64,000 bases of DNA from Streptomyces filipinensis (GTDB taxonomy: Bacteria; Actinomycetota; Actinomycetes; Streptomycetales; Streptomycetaceae), in the NCBI RefSeq assembly GCF_014649495.1, contig NZ_BMTD01000014.1:62001-126000 (forward strand). Reading direction: 5' to 3'. This document shows positions 8,266 through 15,861 of the stretch, piece after piece (position 1 is the first letter of the stretch; each line of letters opens with the position of its first letter). The translations under genes were made by a program, and so were the position numbers. The notes beneath the pieces were generated by a model that was not told where the DNA came from, did not search any database, and saw only the letters and a program-made list of their open reading frames with translations.

Positions 8266-8784
8266 TCATCTCATGGAGGCGATCCCCTTCGGGATCGCCT
8301 TCTTCACGGCCCCCGCGAGATCCGTGAGCACGGCTGTGCCCTCCTCCTGCGCGGACATCCCCTCGGGCAGGCTCACCTGCACATAGGCCGTGCGATTGGC
8401 CGTGGTGAACCGCCAGCCGCCGCCGCTCTGCTTCTCCATCAGCCAGTCGACGCCGTCGACCCCGCCCGCGATGGCGTCCGGGTCGCCGCCCTCGGCCACC
8501 TCGGGGTCGACCATCTTCGGCGGCCGTACGACACCGCAGCGCAGTATGATCGCCGGGTTTCCCCAGCCCGCCGTGTAGGCGGACCGGGGTCCGGGGTCGT
8601 TGCGGCTTCGCCCGTCGAGCTTGCGCGGCAGCACCCGGTGCAGATCCCGGCACACCTGCGCCGTCTTCGCGTCGGGGCTGGGAACCGCCACCGTGGCGCT
8701 GTCGTCTGCCGATGAGCAGCCCGCGACCGCGATCAGCAGCGCGGGCGCGAGCAGGCCGAGGGGCCGGTGACGGAAAATGTTCAC
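8266..8784 (-). CDS. DUF3515-type lipoprotein
   Basis: 172 residues. An N-terminal signal peptide (MNIFRHRPLGLLAPALLIAV) ends in the lipobox AVAGC with the lipidated cysteine near residue 23. The rest matches the actinobacterial DUF3515 pattern: CRDLHRVLP, a WGNPAIILRCGV core with cysteines, and a tryptophan-containing VDWLMEK segment. It is convergent with ddl and upstream of nothing on its strand. It likely faces the cell-wall side of the membrane. Function unknown. Confidence 0.85.
   Translation of the reverse strand: MNIFRHRPLGLLAPALLIAVAGCSSADDSATVAVPSPDAKTAQVCRDLHRVLPRKLDGRSRNDPGPRSAYTAGWGNPAIILRCGVVRPPKMVDPEVAEGGDPDAIAGGVDGVDWLMEKQSGGGWRFTTANRTAYVQVSLPEGMSAQEEGTAVLTDLAGAVKKAIPKGIASMR
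8278..8305 (+). terminator. ddl terminator embedded in the convergent gene
   Basis: GGCGATCCC (8278-8286), loop CTTC, GGGATCGCC (8291-8299), then TTCTTC. This is a rho-independent terminator for ddl lying inside the last codons of the opposite-strand lipoprotein gene. Confidence 0.65.
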
Positions 8785-8804
8785 CGGCCAAGGGTAGACG
8801 GGGG

Positions 8805-9038
8805 CTACAGATGCACGACCGGACAGGTCAGTGTGCGGGTGATGCCGTCCACTTGCTGGACCTTGGCGACCACCATGCGACCGAGATCGTCGACGGTGTC
8901 GGCCTGGGCACGGACAATGACGTCGTACGGTCCCGTCACGTCCTCGGCCTGGAGCACTCCAGGGATCTTGCTGATCGTCTCGGCGACGGTCGACGCCTTG
9001 CCGACCTCCGTCTGGATCAGGATGTACGCCTGTACCAC
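8805..9038 (-). CDS. Stand-alone Lrp/AsnC ligand-binding (RAM) domain protein
   Basis: 77 residues. The whole protein corresponds to the RAM effector domain of Lrp/AsnC regulators (VQAYILIQTEVGKASTVAET, then GPYDVIVRAQADTVDDLGR). There is no helix-turn-helix. GTG 9038 is the likely start because GGAGG lies 6-7 bases upstream on this strand. Such single-domain Lrp proteins form oligomers and sense amino acids, or modulate full-length Lrp partners. Its target is unknown. It is divergent from thiL across a repeat-rich region. Confidence 0.85.
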   Translation of the reverse strand: MVQAYILIQTEVGKASTVAETISKIPGVLQAEDVTGPYDVIVRAQADTVDDLGRMVVAKVQQVDGITRTLTCPVVHL

Positions 9039-9165
9039 GGAACCTCCAGAGCGGCCACGAGGATCATGTGGGGGAAAGGAACGCCACGGTATCGCGTTGC
9101 CGCTCCCCGCGGGGAGACCTGCGGGAACCGGGCTTGCGCGCCAGGGTGCAGGCACGACGGAAGTT

Positions 9166-9229
9166 GACGGTCACCCGACCGTATCGGCGGTCCTTCGGAC
9201 CGTGTCGACGGTCACCTCGACCGTATCGG
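9166..9229. repeat. Array of alternating ACGGTC/GACCGT half-sites
   Basis: Six half-sites occur in strict alternation: ACGGTC 9167, GACCGT 9177, GCGGTC 9187 (one change), GACCGT 9198, ACGGTC 9208, GACCGT 9219. Spacings are 10, 10, 11, 10 and 11 bases, close to one DNA turn. Seen another way, it is two 22/23-base direct repeats (9166-9187 and 9207-9229) differing by one inserted T, with a hairpin CGGTCC-TTC-GGACCG between. It lies 56 bases before thiL in the divergent gap, so a cooperative regulator site is likely. Confidence 0.75.
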
Positions 9230-9284
9230 GGACACTGATGACGCGCGAGTGGGCACGGCTTGGCAGAGAAGGGGAGCAAGGGAA

Positions 9285-10250
9285 ATGAAGGGCACTGTTG
9301 GTGAGCTCGGGGAGTTCGGGCTCATCAGGGAGCTCACCTCCCGTCTCACCACCACCCCGGCGGTCCGGGTCGGCCCCGGCGACGACGCCGCGGTGGTCGC
9401 CGCGCCCGACCGGCGCGTGGTGGCGAGCACCGACATCCTGCTGGAGGGACGGCACTTCCGCCGCGACTGGTCCACGGCGTACGACGTCGGGCGCAAGGCG
9501 GCGGCGCAGAACCTCGCCGACATCGCCGCGATGGGCGCCGTACCGACCGCCCTGCTGCTGGGCCTGGTCGTGCCGGCCGAGCTGCCGGTGACCTGGCCGA
9601 GCGAGCTGATGGACGGCCTGCGCGACGAGTGCCAGGTCGCGGGTGCCTCCGTGGTCGGCGGCGACGTCGTACGCGGCGACACGATCATGGTGTCGATCAC
9701 CGCGCTCGGCGATCTGCGCAACCAGGAGCCCGTCACACGCGCGGGCGCCCAGCCCGGCGACCTCGTGGCCGTCACCGGCTGGCTGGGCTGGTCCGCGGCC
9801 GGCTACGCGGTCCTCTCCCGCGGCTTCCGCTCCCCGCGGGCCTTCGTGGAGGCCCACCGGCGCCCCGAGCCGCCGTACCACGCCGGCCCGGCCGCCGCCG
9901 CGCTCGGCGCGACCGCCATGTGCGACGTGAGCGACGGGCTGATCGCCGACCTCGGGCACATCGCCGAGGCCAGCAAGGTCCGCATCGACATCCGCTCCGG
10001 CGCGATCGACATCCCCACGCAGATGAACGACATCGGGCAGGCCGTCGGCGTCGACCCGATGCAGTGGGTGCTGACCGGGGGAGAGGACCACGCGATCGTG
10101 GCGACCTTCCCGCCGGACGCCAAGCTCCCGGCCCGCTGGAAGGTCATCGGCGAGGTCCTCAACCCCTCCGCGCTGCCCCAGGTGACCGTCGACGGGGCGC
10201 CCTGGACCAGCAAGGGCGGCTGGGACCACTTCGGGGACATGGAGTCGTGA
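9285..10250 (+). CDS. thiL: Thiamine-monophosphate kinase
   Basis: 321 residues. It phosphorylates thiamine phosphate to thiamine pyrophosphate. ThiL/PurM-family motifs include VGPGDDAAVVA, STDILLEGRHF, NLADIAAMGA, VGGDVVRGD and CDVSDGLIADLGHIA, which place the ATP and magnesium ligands. ATG 9285 begins MKGTVGELGEFGLIREL and is preceded by purine-rich GGGAGCAAGGGA. The stop overlaps the thiD start by 4 bases. A repeat array lies just upstream. No THI-element riboswitch was recognised by eye. Confidence 0.94.
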   Translation: MKGTVGELGEFGLIRELTSRLTTTPAVRVGPGDDAAVVAAPDRRVVASTDILLEGRHFRRDWSTAYDVGRKAAAQNLADIAAMGAVPTALLLGLVVPAELPVTWPSELMDGLRDECQVAGASVVGGDVVRGDTIMVSITALGDLRNQEPVTRAGAQPGDLVAVTGWLGWSAAGYAVLSRGFRSPRAFVEAHRRPEPPYHAGPAAAALGATAMCDVSDGLIADLGHIAEASKVRIDIRSGAIDIPTQMNDIGQAVGVDPMQWVLTGGEDHAIVATFPPDAKLPARWKVIGEVLNPSALPQVTVDGAPWTSKGGWDHFGDMES

Positions 10251-11044
10251 TCCCGCGCGTCCTGACCGTCGCCGGCTCCGACTCCGGGGGCGGCGCCGGC
10301 ATCCAGGCCGACCTGAAGACGATGCTCGCGCTCGGCGTGCACGGGATGAGCGTGATCACGGCGGTGACCGCGCAGAACTCCCTGGGCGTGCAGGGCGCGT
10401 GGGAGCTGCCCGTGGAGGCGGTCCGGGCGCAGTACCGCAGCGTCGTGGACGACATCGGCGTACAGGCCGTGAAGACCGGCATGCTGGCCTCGGCGGAACT
10501 GGTCGAGGCGGTCGCCGAGTTGGTCTCCGGCACGGACGCCCCGGCCGTGGTGGACCCGGTGGGCGTCTCCAAGCACGGCGACCCGCTGCTGGCCGCCACC
10601 GCCCTGGAATCCGTCCGCACCCGGCTGCTGCCGGTGGCGACCGTGGCCACCCCGAACCTCGACGAGGTGGCCCAACTCACCGGGGTGCGGGTCGACTCCG
10701 AGGACGACCTGCGGCAGGCGGCGGCCGCCGTGCTGGCGTACGGGCCGCGGTGGGTGCTGATCAAGGGCGGGCATCTGTCCGGAGACGCCCTGGACCTGCT
10801 GACGGACGGTTCGGCGGAACACTGGCTGCGGGCCCCGCGCCACGACAACCGGCACACGCACGGCACGGGCTGCACCCTGGCGTCCGCGATCGCGTCGGGC
10901 CTGGCCAAGGGCCTGACCGTGCCGGAGGCGGTCAGGGAGGCCAAGGAGTACGTCACCGGCGCGATCGCCGCCGGATTCCGGCTCGGCGCCGGGATCGGGC
11001 CGGTGGACCACGGATGGGCCCTGCGCCGGCCTCACGCCGGGTAG
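10247..11044 (+). CDS. thiD: HMP/HMP-phosphate kinase
   Basis: 265 residues. It phosphorylates hydroxymethylpyrimidine and its phosphate for thiamine synthesis. The ribokinase-like motifs VAGSDSGGGAGIQADLKTM at the N-terminus, HGMSVITAVTAQNS, PNLDEVAQLTG, and the anion-hole HTHGTGCTLASAIA are all present. GTG 10247 overlaps the thiL stop. Its last 13 bases overlap the convergent monooxygenase gene, marking the junction of conserved and inserted DNA. Confidence 0.94.
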   Translation: MIPRVLTVAGSDSGGGAGIQADLKTMLALGVHGMSVITAVTAQNSLGVQGAWELPVEAVRAQYRSVVDDIGVQAVKTGMLASAELVEAVAELVSGTDAPAVVDPVGVSKHGDPLLAATALESVRTRLLPVATVATPNLDEVAQLTGVRVDSEDDLRQAAAAVLAYGPRWVLIKGGHLSGDALDLLTDGSAEHWLRAPRHDNRHTHGTGCTLASAIASGLAKGLTVPEAVREAKEYVTGAIAAGFRLGAGIGPVDHGWALRRPHAG

Positions 11045-12237
11045 TGCCGCAGCTCGATGTCCGTGGCCGCCTTCTCGGTGAGCCGCTTGAAGAAGCCGGC
11101 CAGCAGCCGCGAGCTGAGCAGCCGGTACATCCGGTCGCGGCTGCGGATGCGCCGCTCGGTGGGCGGCGCGAAGAACGGGCCCGCGTTGCCGGAGATCTTC
11201 TGGCAGCCCCTGGCGAAGCCCGTGATCCGGCTCTCGTACTCGGCGAAGGCCCTGCGGTGGTCGCCGCCCGCGAGGGCGAGTTCTCCGGCCAGCACATACG
11301 CGCCGACGATCGCCGCACCGGTGCCCATCCCGCCCATGGTGGCGCCGTACCCGGCGTCCCCGAGCAGCACCACCCGCCCCTCGGCCAGCCGGTCGACGTG
11401 GATCTGCGCGATGGCGTCGAAATACAGGTCGTCGGCGTCCTCAAGCGCCTTGAGGACGTGCGGGGCCTCCCAGCCCATGCCCGCGAACCGGTCGGCGAGG
11501 ATCCTCTTCTGCGCGGCCGTGTCCCGCCGGCCGTACGCCAGCGGCTCGGACCGGAACACCAGCAGGGCCCCGGCCCACGCCGGGTCGCCGTCGTAGTTGC
11601 TGAGGGAGACACAGCGTCCGGGTTCGCTGTACAGGAGGCCGCTGCGGTCGAGGCCCAGATGGTTCGGCACCCGGAAACCGGCCACGTAGTGGTCGAAGAA
11701 CCGCAGGTAGCGGGACTCGTCCCCGAAGGCCAGGCGGCGGGTGTTCGAGTGCAGACCGTCGGCGCCGACGACCAGGTCGAACCGGCGGGGCGCGCCGCGC
11801 TCGAAGGTGACCTCGACACCGTCCGGGGTCTCGGTGAGCGTCGCGATCGAGTCCCCGAAGACGTACTCGACCAGGTCTTCGGTGCGCTCGTACATGATCC
11901 GGGCCAGCTCGCCGCGGAAGATCTCCACGTCGCCGCTCATCATCTCGGCCGGCAGGTCCACGCGCGGGCTGCCGTCGGCGTCCACGACGCGCTGGCGGCC
12001 CATGTGCGTCTGGCGGGCGTGGATCTCCTCCCAGATGCCCATGGCGGTGAGCACCGTGCGGTGGACGTGGCCGCGGAAGTCGACGGCGAAGCCGCCGCCG
12101 CGCAGGGCGGGCGCCCGCTCGACGACCGTGACACGGGCGCCGTGGCGGGCGAGGTTCAGGGCGAGGGCGGGTCCGGCGACGCTGGCGCCGGAGACGAGGA
12201 CGTGGAGGTGGCCGAGGCGGCCGCGGGTGTGCGTCAT
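11032..12237 (-). CDS. FAD-dependent monooxygenase (PHBH fold)
   Basis: 401 residues. The group A flavoprotein hydroxylase layout is clear: dinucleotide-binding GASVAGPALALNLARHG near the N-terminus with VVERAPALRGGG, the DG motif VVGADGLHSNTRR around residue 160, and the GD motif VVLLGDAGYGATMGGMG around residue 290. Relatives hydroxylate aromatic polyketides or inactivate drugs such as tetracycline and rifamycin. The substrate here cannot be told. It lies 35 bases downstream of the AfsR-type regulator gene on the same strand, so it is probably that regulator's co-transcribed partner. I do not expect it between thiD and rpmB in S. coelicolor. Confidence 0.85.
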   Translation of the reverse strand: MTHTRGRLGHLHVLVSGASVAGPALALNLARHGARVTVVERAPALRGGGFAVDFRGHVHRTVLTAMGIWEEIHARQTHMGRQRVVDADGSPRVDLPAEMMSGDVEIFRGELARIMYERTEDLVEYVFGDSIATLTETPDGVEVTFERGAPRRFDLVVGADGLHSNTRRLAFGDESRYLRFFDHYVAGFRVPNHLGLDRSGLLYSEPGRCVSLSNYDGDPAWAGALLVFRSEPLAYGRRDTAAQKRILADRFAGMGWEAPHVLKALEDADDLYFDAIAQIHVDRLAEGRVVLLGDAGYGATMGGMGTGAAIVGAYVLAGELALAGGDHRRAFAEYESRITGFARGCQKISGNAGPFFAPPTERRIRSRDRMYRLLSSRLLAGFFKRLTEKAATDIELRHYPA

Positions 12238-12272
12238 GGCGGGCAGCCTCCGGGGAGGCGCTGACCGTCCGC

Positions 12273-15200
12273 CTACCGTTCGCTGACCGCCGCTGACCGC
12301 AGCCGCCGGCCCCGCTCGAAGGCCGCGTCGTAGGCCGCCGGGGCCAGTCGCGCGCGCACCTCCCGCTCCGTGCGCACGACGTCGGGGTCGCCCCCGGGCA
12401 CGGCGCCCCGCAGCCCGGCGCCCGCGCCGAGCAGGACGGCGGCCCGCTCGGCCGTCCCGGCGACGGACGCCAGCGCCTCCGCCGCCTCGGCGAGTTCCAG
12501 GACGCCGGGGCCGTCGGCGGCCAGCGCGGCGGCCTGCCCGAACCAGTCACGCGCCTCCTCGGCGCGCCCCTCGGCGGCGGCCGTACGCCCCAGGCCGATG
12601 AGGATCCGCGCGGTCTCGCTCGCGCTGAACCAGTTCGCGGCACAGGTGTGGAGGGCCTCTTCGTAGTGCACACGCGCGCGTGCGGTGTCCCCCGACAGCC
12701 GGGCGGCGTCACCGAGGCCCCGCCGGGCGGCGGCCACCTTGTCGGGCGCGCCGGTGGAGCGGGCCAGGGCCGCCGATCGCTCGAAGTGCGCGACCGCGTC
12801 CTCGACGTCACCGCGGTGCAGCAGCACCGTCGCCCGGGTGCGCAGCAGGTCCGCCGTCTCCTCCGGCGCCCGGAGCTCCCGGACGTGCGCCAGGCCCTCG
12901 TCCAGCAGCGTCAGGGCGCGCTCGTGGTCGCCCCGCCCGGCGGCGAAGGCGCCCAGCGGATCCAGGCAGTTGGCCATCCCCCAGCGGTCACCGGTCGCCT
13001 GGAAGCCCTCCAGGGCACGCGTGAAGGCGGCCTCCGCGTCGGCGGGACGCCCCGTGAACTGCGCCTGGTAGGCGATCCCCACGTCCAGCAGCGCGCGCCC
13101 CCAGGGGTCGTCGCCGGCCCGGACGGCACGCAGCTTCTCGTCGTCGGAGAACAACGGGCCGCCGGTCAGCGCCCAGAGGACCATCGTGAACGGCAGCCGC
13201 AGCGGCGCGTCCAGCGCGCGCATGAGCTCGGCCACGCGCGCGATGCGGCCGGGTTCGGCGGGGTCGTCCCCGCGGCCGGTGATCGTGTTCATCGTGCACA
13301 GGGCGTACTCCTCGGTCAGCCCCTCGGGCGGTTCGTCGCCGACGGCCGCCAGCAGCGCGCGGGCCGGCGGCACCTGTTCGCCGTGCAGCCCGCGCAGCCG
13401 CCAGAACCAGGACAGCGCCGCCATCAGGCGCAGCGCGTCCGAGGTGTTGCCGCGTGTGAGGTGGCGCAGGGCCGCGTCCAGGTTGGCGTGCTCGGCGGCC
13501 AGCCGGGCCAGCCACGGCAGTTGTCCGCCGCCGCGCACGAACGGCTCCGCGCGCTCGGCCAGGCCCAGATAGTGGGCGGCGTGCGCGTCCCGCAGCGACG
13601 AGCCGCCGGTGACGTGCTCGGCGGCGAAGGCGCGGATGGTCTCCAGCATCCGGTACCGCCCCCCGGACACCTCCAGGAAGGACTTCTCCACCAGCGACAC
13701 CAGCAGGTCCTCCGGATACGGCACCCCGCACACGGCCTCCACCGCGTCCACCGTGGCGCCGCCGGAGAACACGGTCAGCCGCCCGGCCAGCTCCCGTTCC
13801 TCCGCGTCCAGCAGGTCCCAGCTCCACTCCACGACGGCCCGCAGCGTGCGATGGCGGGGCGCCTTGGTGCGGTCGCCGCGGGACAGCAGCCGGAAGCGGT
13901 CGTCCAGGCGGTCGGCCAGCTCCTGCGGGTCCAGCGTGCGCAGCCGGGCCGCGGCCAGCTCGATGGCCAGCGGCAGCCCGTCCAGGGCCCGGCAGATGTC
14001 CGCCACGCGCGCGTGGCCGTCGAATCCGGGGCGCACCGCCCGGGCACGTTCGAGGAACAGCCGCCCGGCCGGCTCCGGCGCGAGTGCCGGCACCGGCACC
14101 AGCACCTCACCGGTGATGCCGAGGGCCTCCCGGCTGGTGGCGAGGACGCGCACCCCGGGACAGCAGCCGAGCAGCAGCCCGGCGACCCGGGCCGCGTCCT
14201 CCACCAGATGCTCGCAGTTGTCGAGCACGAGCAGCAGCTCCCGGTCCTCCAGCGCCGCCAGCAGCCGCCCGGAGACGTCCGTCGTGGCGTTGCGCAGGCC
14301 CTCCCGGATCCCGAGGGCCGCGAGGATCGCGTACGGGATCCGGGCGCCGTCGGTGAGCGGGGCCAGCTCGACGAGGTACGCGTCCGCGCGGGCGCGCGCG
14401 GCCTCGATCGCCAGCCGGGTCTTGCCCGCCCCGCCGGGACCGGTCAGTGTGACCAGGCGCGCGTCGGCGAGCAGTGCGGGGATCCGGGCCAGTTCGGCGT
14501 CCCGGCCGACGAAGCGGGTCAGCTGCGCCGGGAGCCGGGGCCGTGGGCGCCCGGGCGCCGCGCCCCGCAGCAGCTCCAGATGCAGGGCCGCCAGCTCGGG
14601 CGAGGGATCGGCGCCCAGTTCGTCGGCGAGCGTGCGCCGGGCCTCCTCGTACACGGCGAGCGCCTCGGCGGGCCGCCCGCCCGCGTGCAGGGCCCGCATC
14701 AGCTGCCCGTAGAGCCGCTCGCTCAGCGGATGCGCGGCGAGCAGCGAGCGCAGCTCGGGTATGAGTTCCGGGCCGCCCTCCGAGGCGAGGTCGGCCTCGA
14801 TCCGGTCCTGGACGGCTGCCAGCCGCAGCTCCTCCAGGCGGGCGGTGTCGGCGTGGGCGCCCGGGAGGTCGGGCAGCGCGGGGCCCCGCCACAGGGCGAG
14901 GGCCGCGCGCAGCCGGTCCGCGGCGCCCCGGAAGTCGCCGGCGGCGAGGGCCTCGCGGCCCTCCCGGGCCAGCCGCTCGAAGCGGTGGGCGTCGACGCGG
15001 TCGGCGGGGACCCCGATCCGGTAACCGGCCGGGCCCGCCTCGATCCGTGTGTGCGGGACCAGCCGCCTGCGCAGCCGGGAGATCTGCGACTGCAGGGCGC
15101 CCGCCGCGTCGGCGGGCGGCTCGGCGCCGTACAGACCGTCGATGAGCCGCTCCGTGGCGACCGGGCGGCCGGCGTCCAGGAGCAGCAGCGTGAGCAGGGC

Positions 15201-15281
15201 GCGGGGGCGGGGACCGCCGGGGTCGATCGGGTCGCCGTCATCGGTACGTATGTCCAGCGGGCCCAGGATGCCGAAGCGCAT
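12273..15281 (-). CDS. AfsR/SARP-like regulator with NB-ARC ATPase and TPR region
   Basis: 1002 residues. In order: an OmpR-type winged helix (1-95, MRFGILGPLDIRTDDGDPID onward), a bacterial transcriptional activation domain (about 97-245), an NB-ARC/STAND ATPase with P-loop TGPGGAGKTRLA at 280-291 and LLLVLDNCEHL as Walker B, then a long TPR-rich C-terminal half. This is the AfsR architecture, in which ATP use and TPR ligand sensing control DNA binding. The DNA-binding domain suggests direct-repeat operators near its own promoter. It precedes a flavin monooxygenase. It is a single pair, not a biosynthetic cluster, so it may be a detoxification switch. That is inference. Confidence 0.88.
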   Translation of the reverse strand: MRFGILGPLDIRTDDGDPIDPGGPRPRALLTLLLLDAGRPVATERLIDGLYGAEPPADAAGALQSQISRLRRRLVPHTRIEAGPAGYRIGVPADRVDAHRFERLAREGREALAAGDFRGAADRLRAALALWRGPALPDLPGAHADTARLEELRLAAVQDRIEADLASEGGPELIPELRSLLAAHPLSERLYGQLMRALHAGGRPAEALAVYEEARRTLADELGADPSPELAALHLELLRGAAPGRPRPRLPAQLTRFVGRDAELARIPALLADARLVTLTGPGGAGKTRLAIEAARARADAYLVELAPLTDGARIPYAILAALGIREGLRNATTDVSGRLLAALEDRELLLVLDNCEHLVEDAARVAGLLLGCCPGVRVLATSREALGITGEVLVPVPALAPEPAGRLFLERARAVRPGFDGHARVADICRALDGLPLAIELAAARLRTLDPQELADRLDDRFRLLSRGDRTKAPRHRTLRAVVEWSWDLLDAEERELAGRLTVFSGGATVDAVEAVCGVPYPEDLLVSLVEKSFLEVSGGRYRMLETIRAFAAEHVTGGSSLRDAHAAHYLGLAERAEPFVRGGGQLPWLARLAAEHANLDAALRHLTRGNTSDALRLMAALSWFWRLRGLHGEQVPPARALLAAVGDEPPEGLTEEYALCTMNTITGRGDDPAEPGRIARVAELMRALDAPLRLPFTMVLWALTGGPLFSDDEKLRAVRAGDDPWGRALLDVGIAYQAQFTGRPADAEAAFTRALEGFQATGDRWGMANCLDPLGAFAAGRGDHERALTLLDEGLAHVRELRAPEETADLLRTRATVLLHRGDVEDAVAHFERSAALARSTGAPDKVAAARRGLGDAARLSGDTARARVHYEEALHTCAANWFSASETARILIGLGRTAAAEGRAEEARDWFGQAAALAADGPGVLELAEAAEALASVAGTAERAAVLLGAGAGLRGAVPGGDPDVVRTEREVRARLAPAAYDAAFERGRRLRSAAVSER
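12671..12682. repeat. Iterated palindrome CACGCGCGCGTG (first of at least six copies)
   Basis: Exact copies begin at 12671, 17872, 19534, 37470, 57542 and 60458. Near matches lie at 19913, 30315 and 62410. All six exact copies are inside genes, in the same phase, read as the codons GCA-CGC-GCG-CGT (Ala-Arg-Ala-Arg) on the coding strand, despite GCA and CGT being rare in such genomes. See the matching finding. Confidence 0.7.
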
Positions 15282-15345
15282 TCCCCGGATTCTGGCAGGC
15301 GGCGAAGGGCCCCGGGTACGGCCGGGGGACTGAGTCCGGGTACGG

Positions 15346-15378
15346 CAAAAAGCCGGCCCACCCGGAGGTGGACCGGCT
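15346..15378 (-). terminator. rpmB terminator with T-tract
   Basis: A 12-bp stem with one mismatch (15351-15362 with 15367-15378) and loop CGGA. On the minus strand it is followed by TTTTT (15350-15346). It lies 43 bases after the rpmB stop and is one of the most classical intrinsic terminators in the window. Confidence 0.8.
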
Positions 15379-15421
15379 CAGTGCAGCGAACCAGGCAGTG
15401 GCCGCGCGCTCAGCTGTAGCG

Positions 15422-15607
15422 TCAGCGCGAGACCTTGCCGGCCTTGATGCACGAGGTGCAAGCGTTCACGCGCTTCGGCGTCCCGCCGACCACGGTACGC
15501 ACACGCTGGATGTTCGGGTTCCAGCGGCGGGACGTACGGCGGTGCGAGTGCGAGATGTTGTTGCCGAAGCCCGGCCCCTTGCCGCAGACGTCGCAGTTGG
15601 CAGCCAC
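15422..15607 (-). CDS. rpmB: 50S ribosomal protein L28 (zinc-binding form)
   Basis: 61 residues. Starts MAANCDVCGKGPGFGNNISH and keeps the family core HSHRRTSRRWNPNIQ. Two CxxC pairs (CDVC near the N-terminus and CTSC near the C-terminus) mark the zinc-ribbon C+ form, the housekeeping paralogue, not the zinc-independent copy that Zur derepresses. It is a single-gene unit, with a palindrome in its upstream region and its own terminator. Confidence 0.96.
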   Translation of the reverse strand: MAANCDVCGKGPGFGNNISHSHRRTSRRWNPNIQRVRTVVGGTPKRVNACTSCIKAGKVSR

Positions 15608-15643
15608 GGGTCACTCCAAAGACTTCAGATGCACTTACGGTTA

Positions 15644-15661
15644 ATCCCGGCATGCCGGGAT
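15644..15661. promoter_or_regulatory. Perfect 18-bp palindrome upstream of rpmB
   Basis: ATCCCGGCATGCCGGGAT is an uninterrupted perfect palindrome 37 bases before the L28 start. It may be an operator or a leader hairpin. The sequence does not resemble the AT-rich Zur box. Confidence 0.5.
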
Positions 15662-15707
15662 CGAGATCGTACGACCTGAGATCTGAGTGGCGTTGCCAGG
15701 GGAACGG

Positions 15708-15723
15708 CCCGATCAGGATCGGG
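15708..15723. promoter_or_regulatory. Inverted repeat between rpmB and the DAK2 gene
   Basis: CCCGATC-AG-GATCGGG (7-2-7, perfect), flanked by GTTGCC at 15692 and GGCAAC ending at 15727, which could extend or compete with the stem. It lies 139 bases before GTG 15862. Its role is unknown. Confidence 0.35.
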
Positions 15724-15861
15724 CAACCGGAGCAGCATACAACGGCTGCGTCCGTACAAGGAAACTACCATGGCAGTTCAGGGCCCCGCTCCCGGCCCTC
15801 TTCCGGTGGACACGGTCCCGGGGTCTACGCTGCGTCCCACGTCCAGCTCAGGGAGGCGCAG

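Noticed and set aside
11032..15281. Antibiotic biosynthetic cluster around the AfsR-type regulator
   Set aside because: Only one oxygenase accompanies it; no PKS, NRPS or other pathway genes are present.
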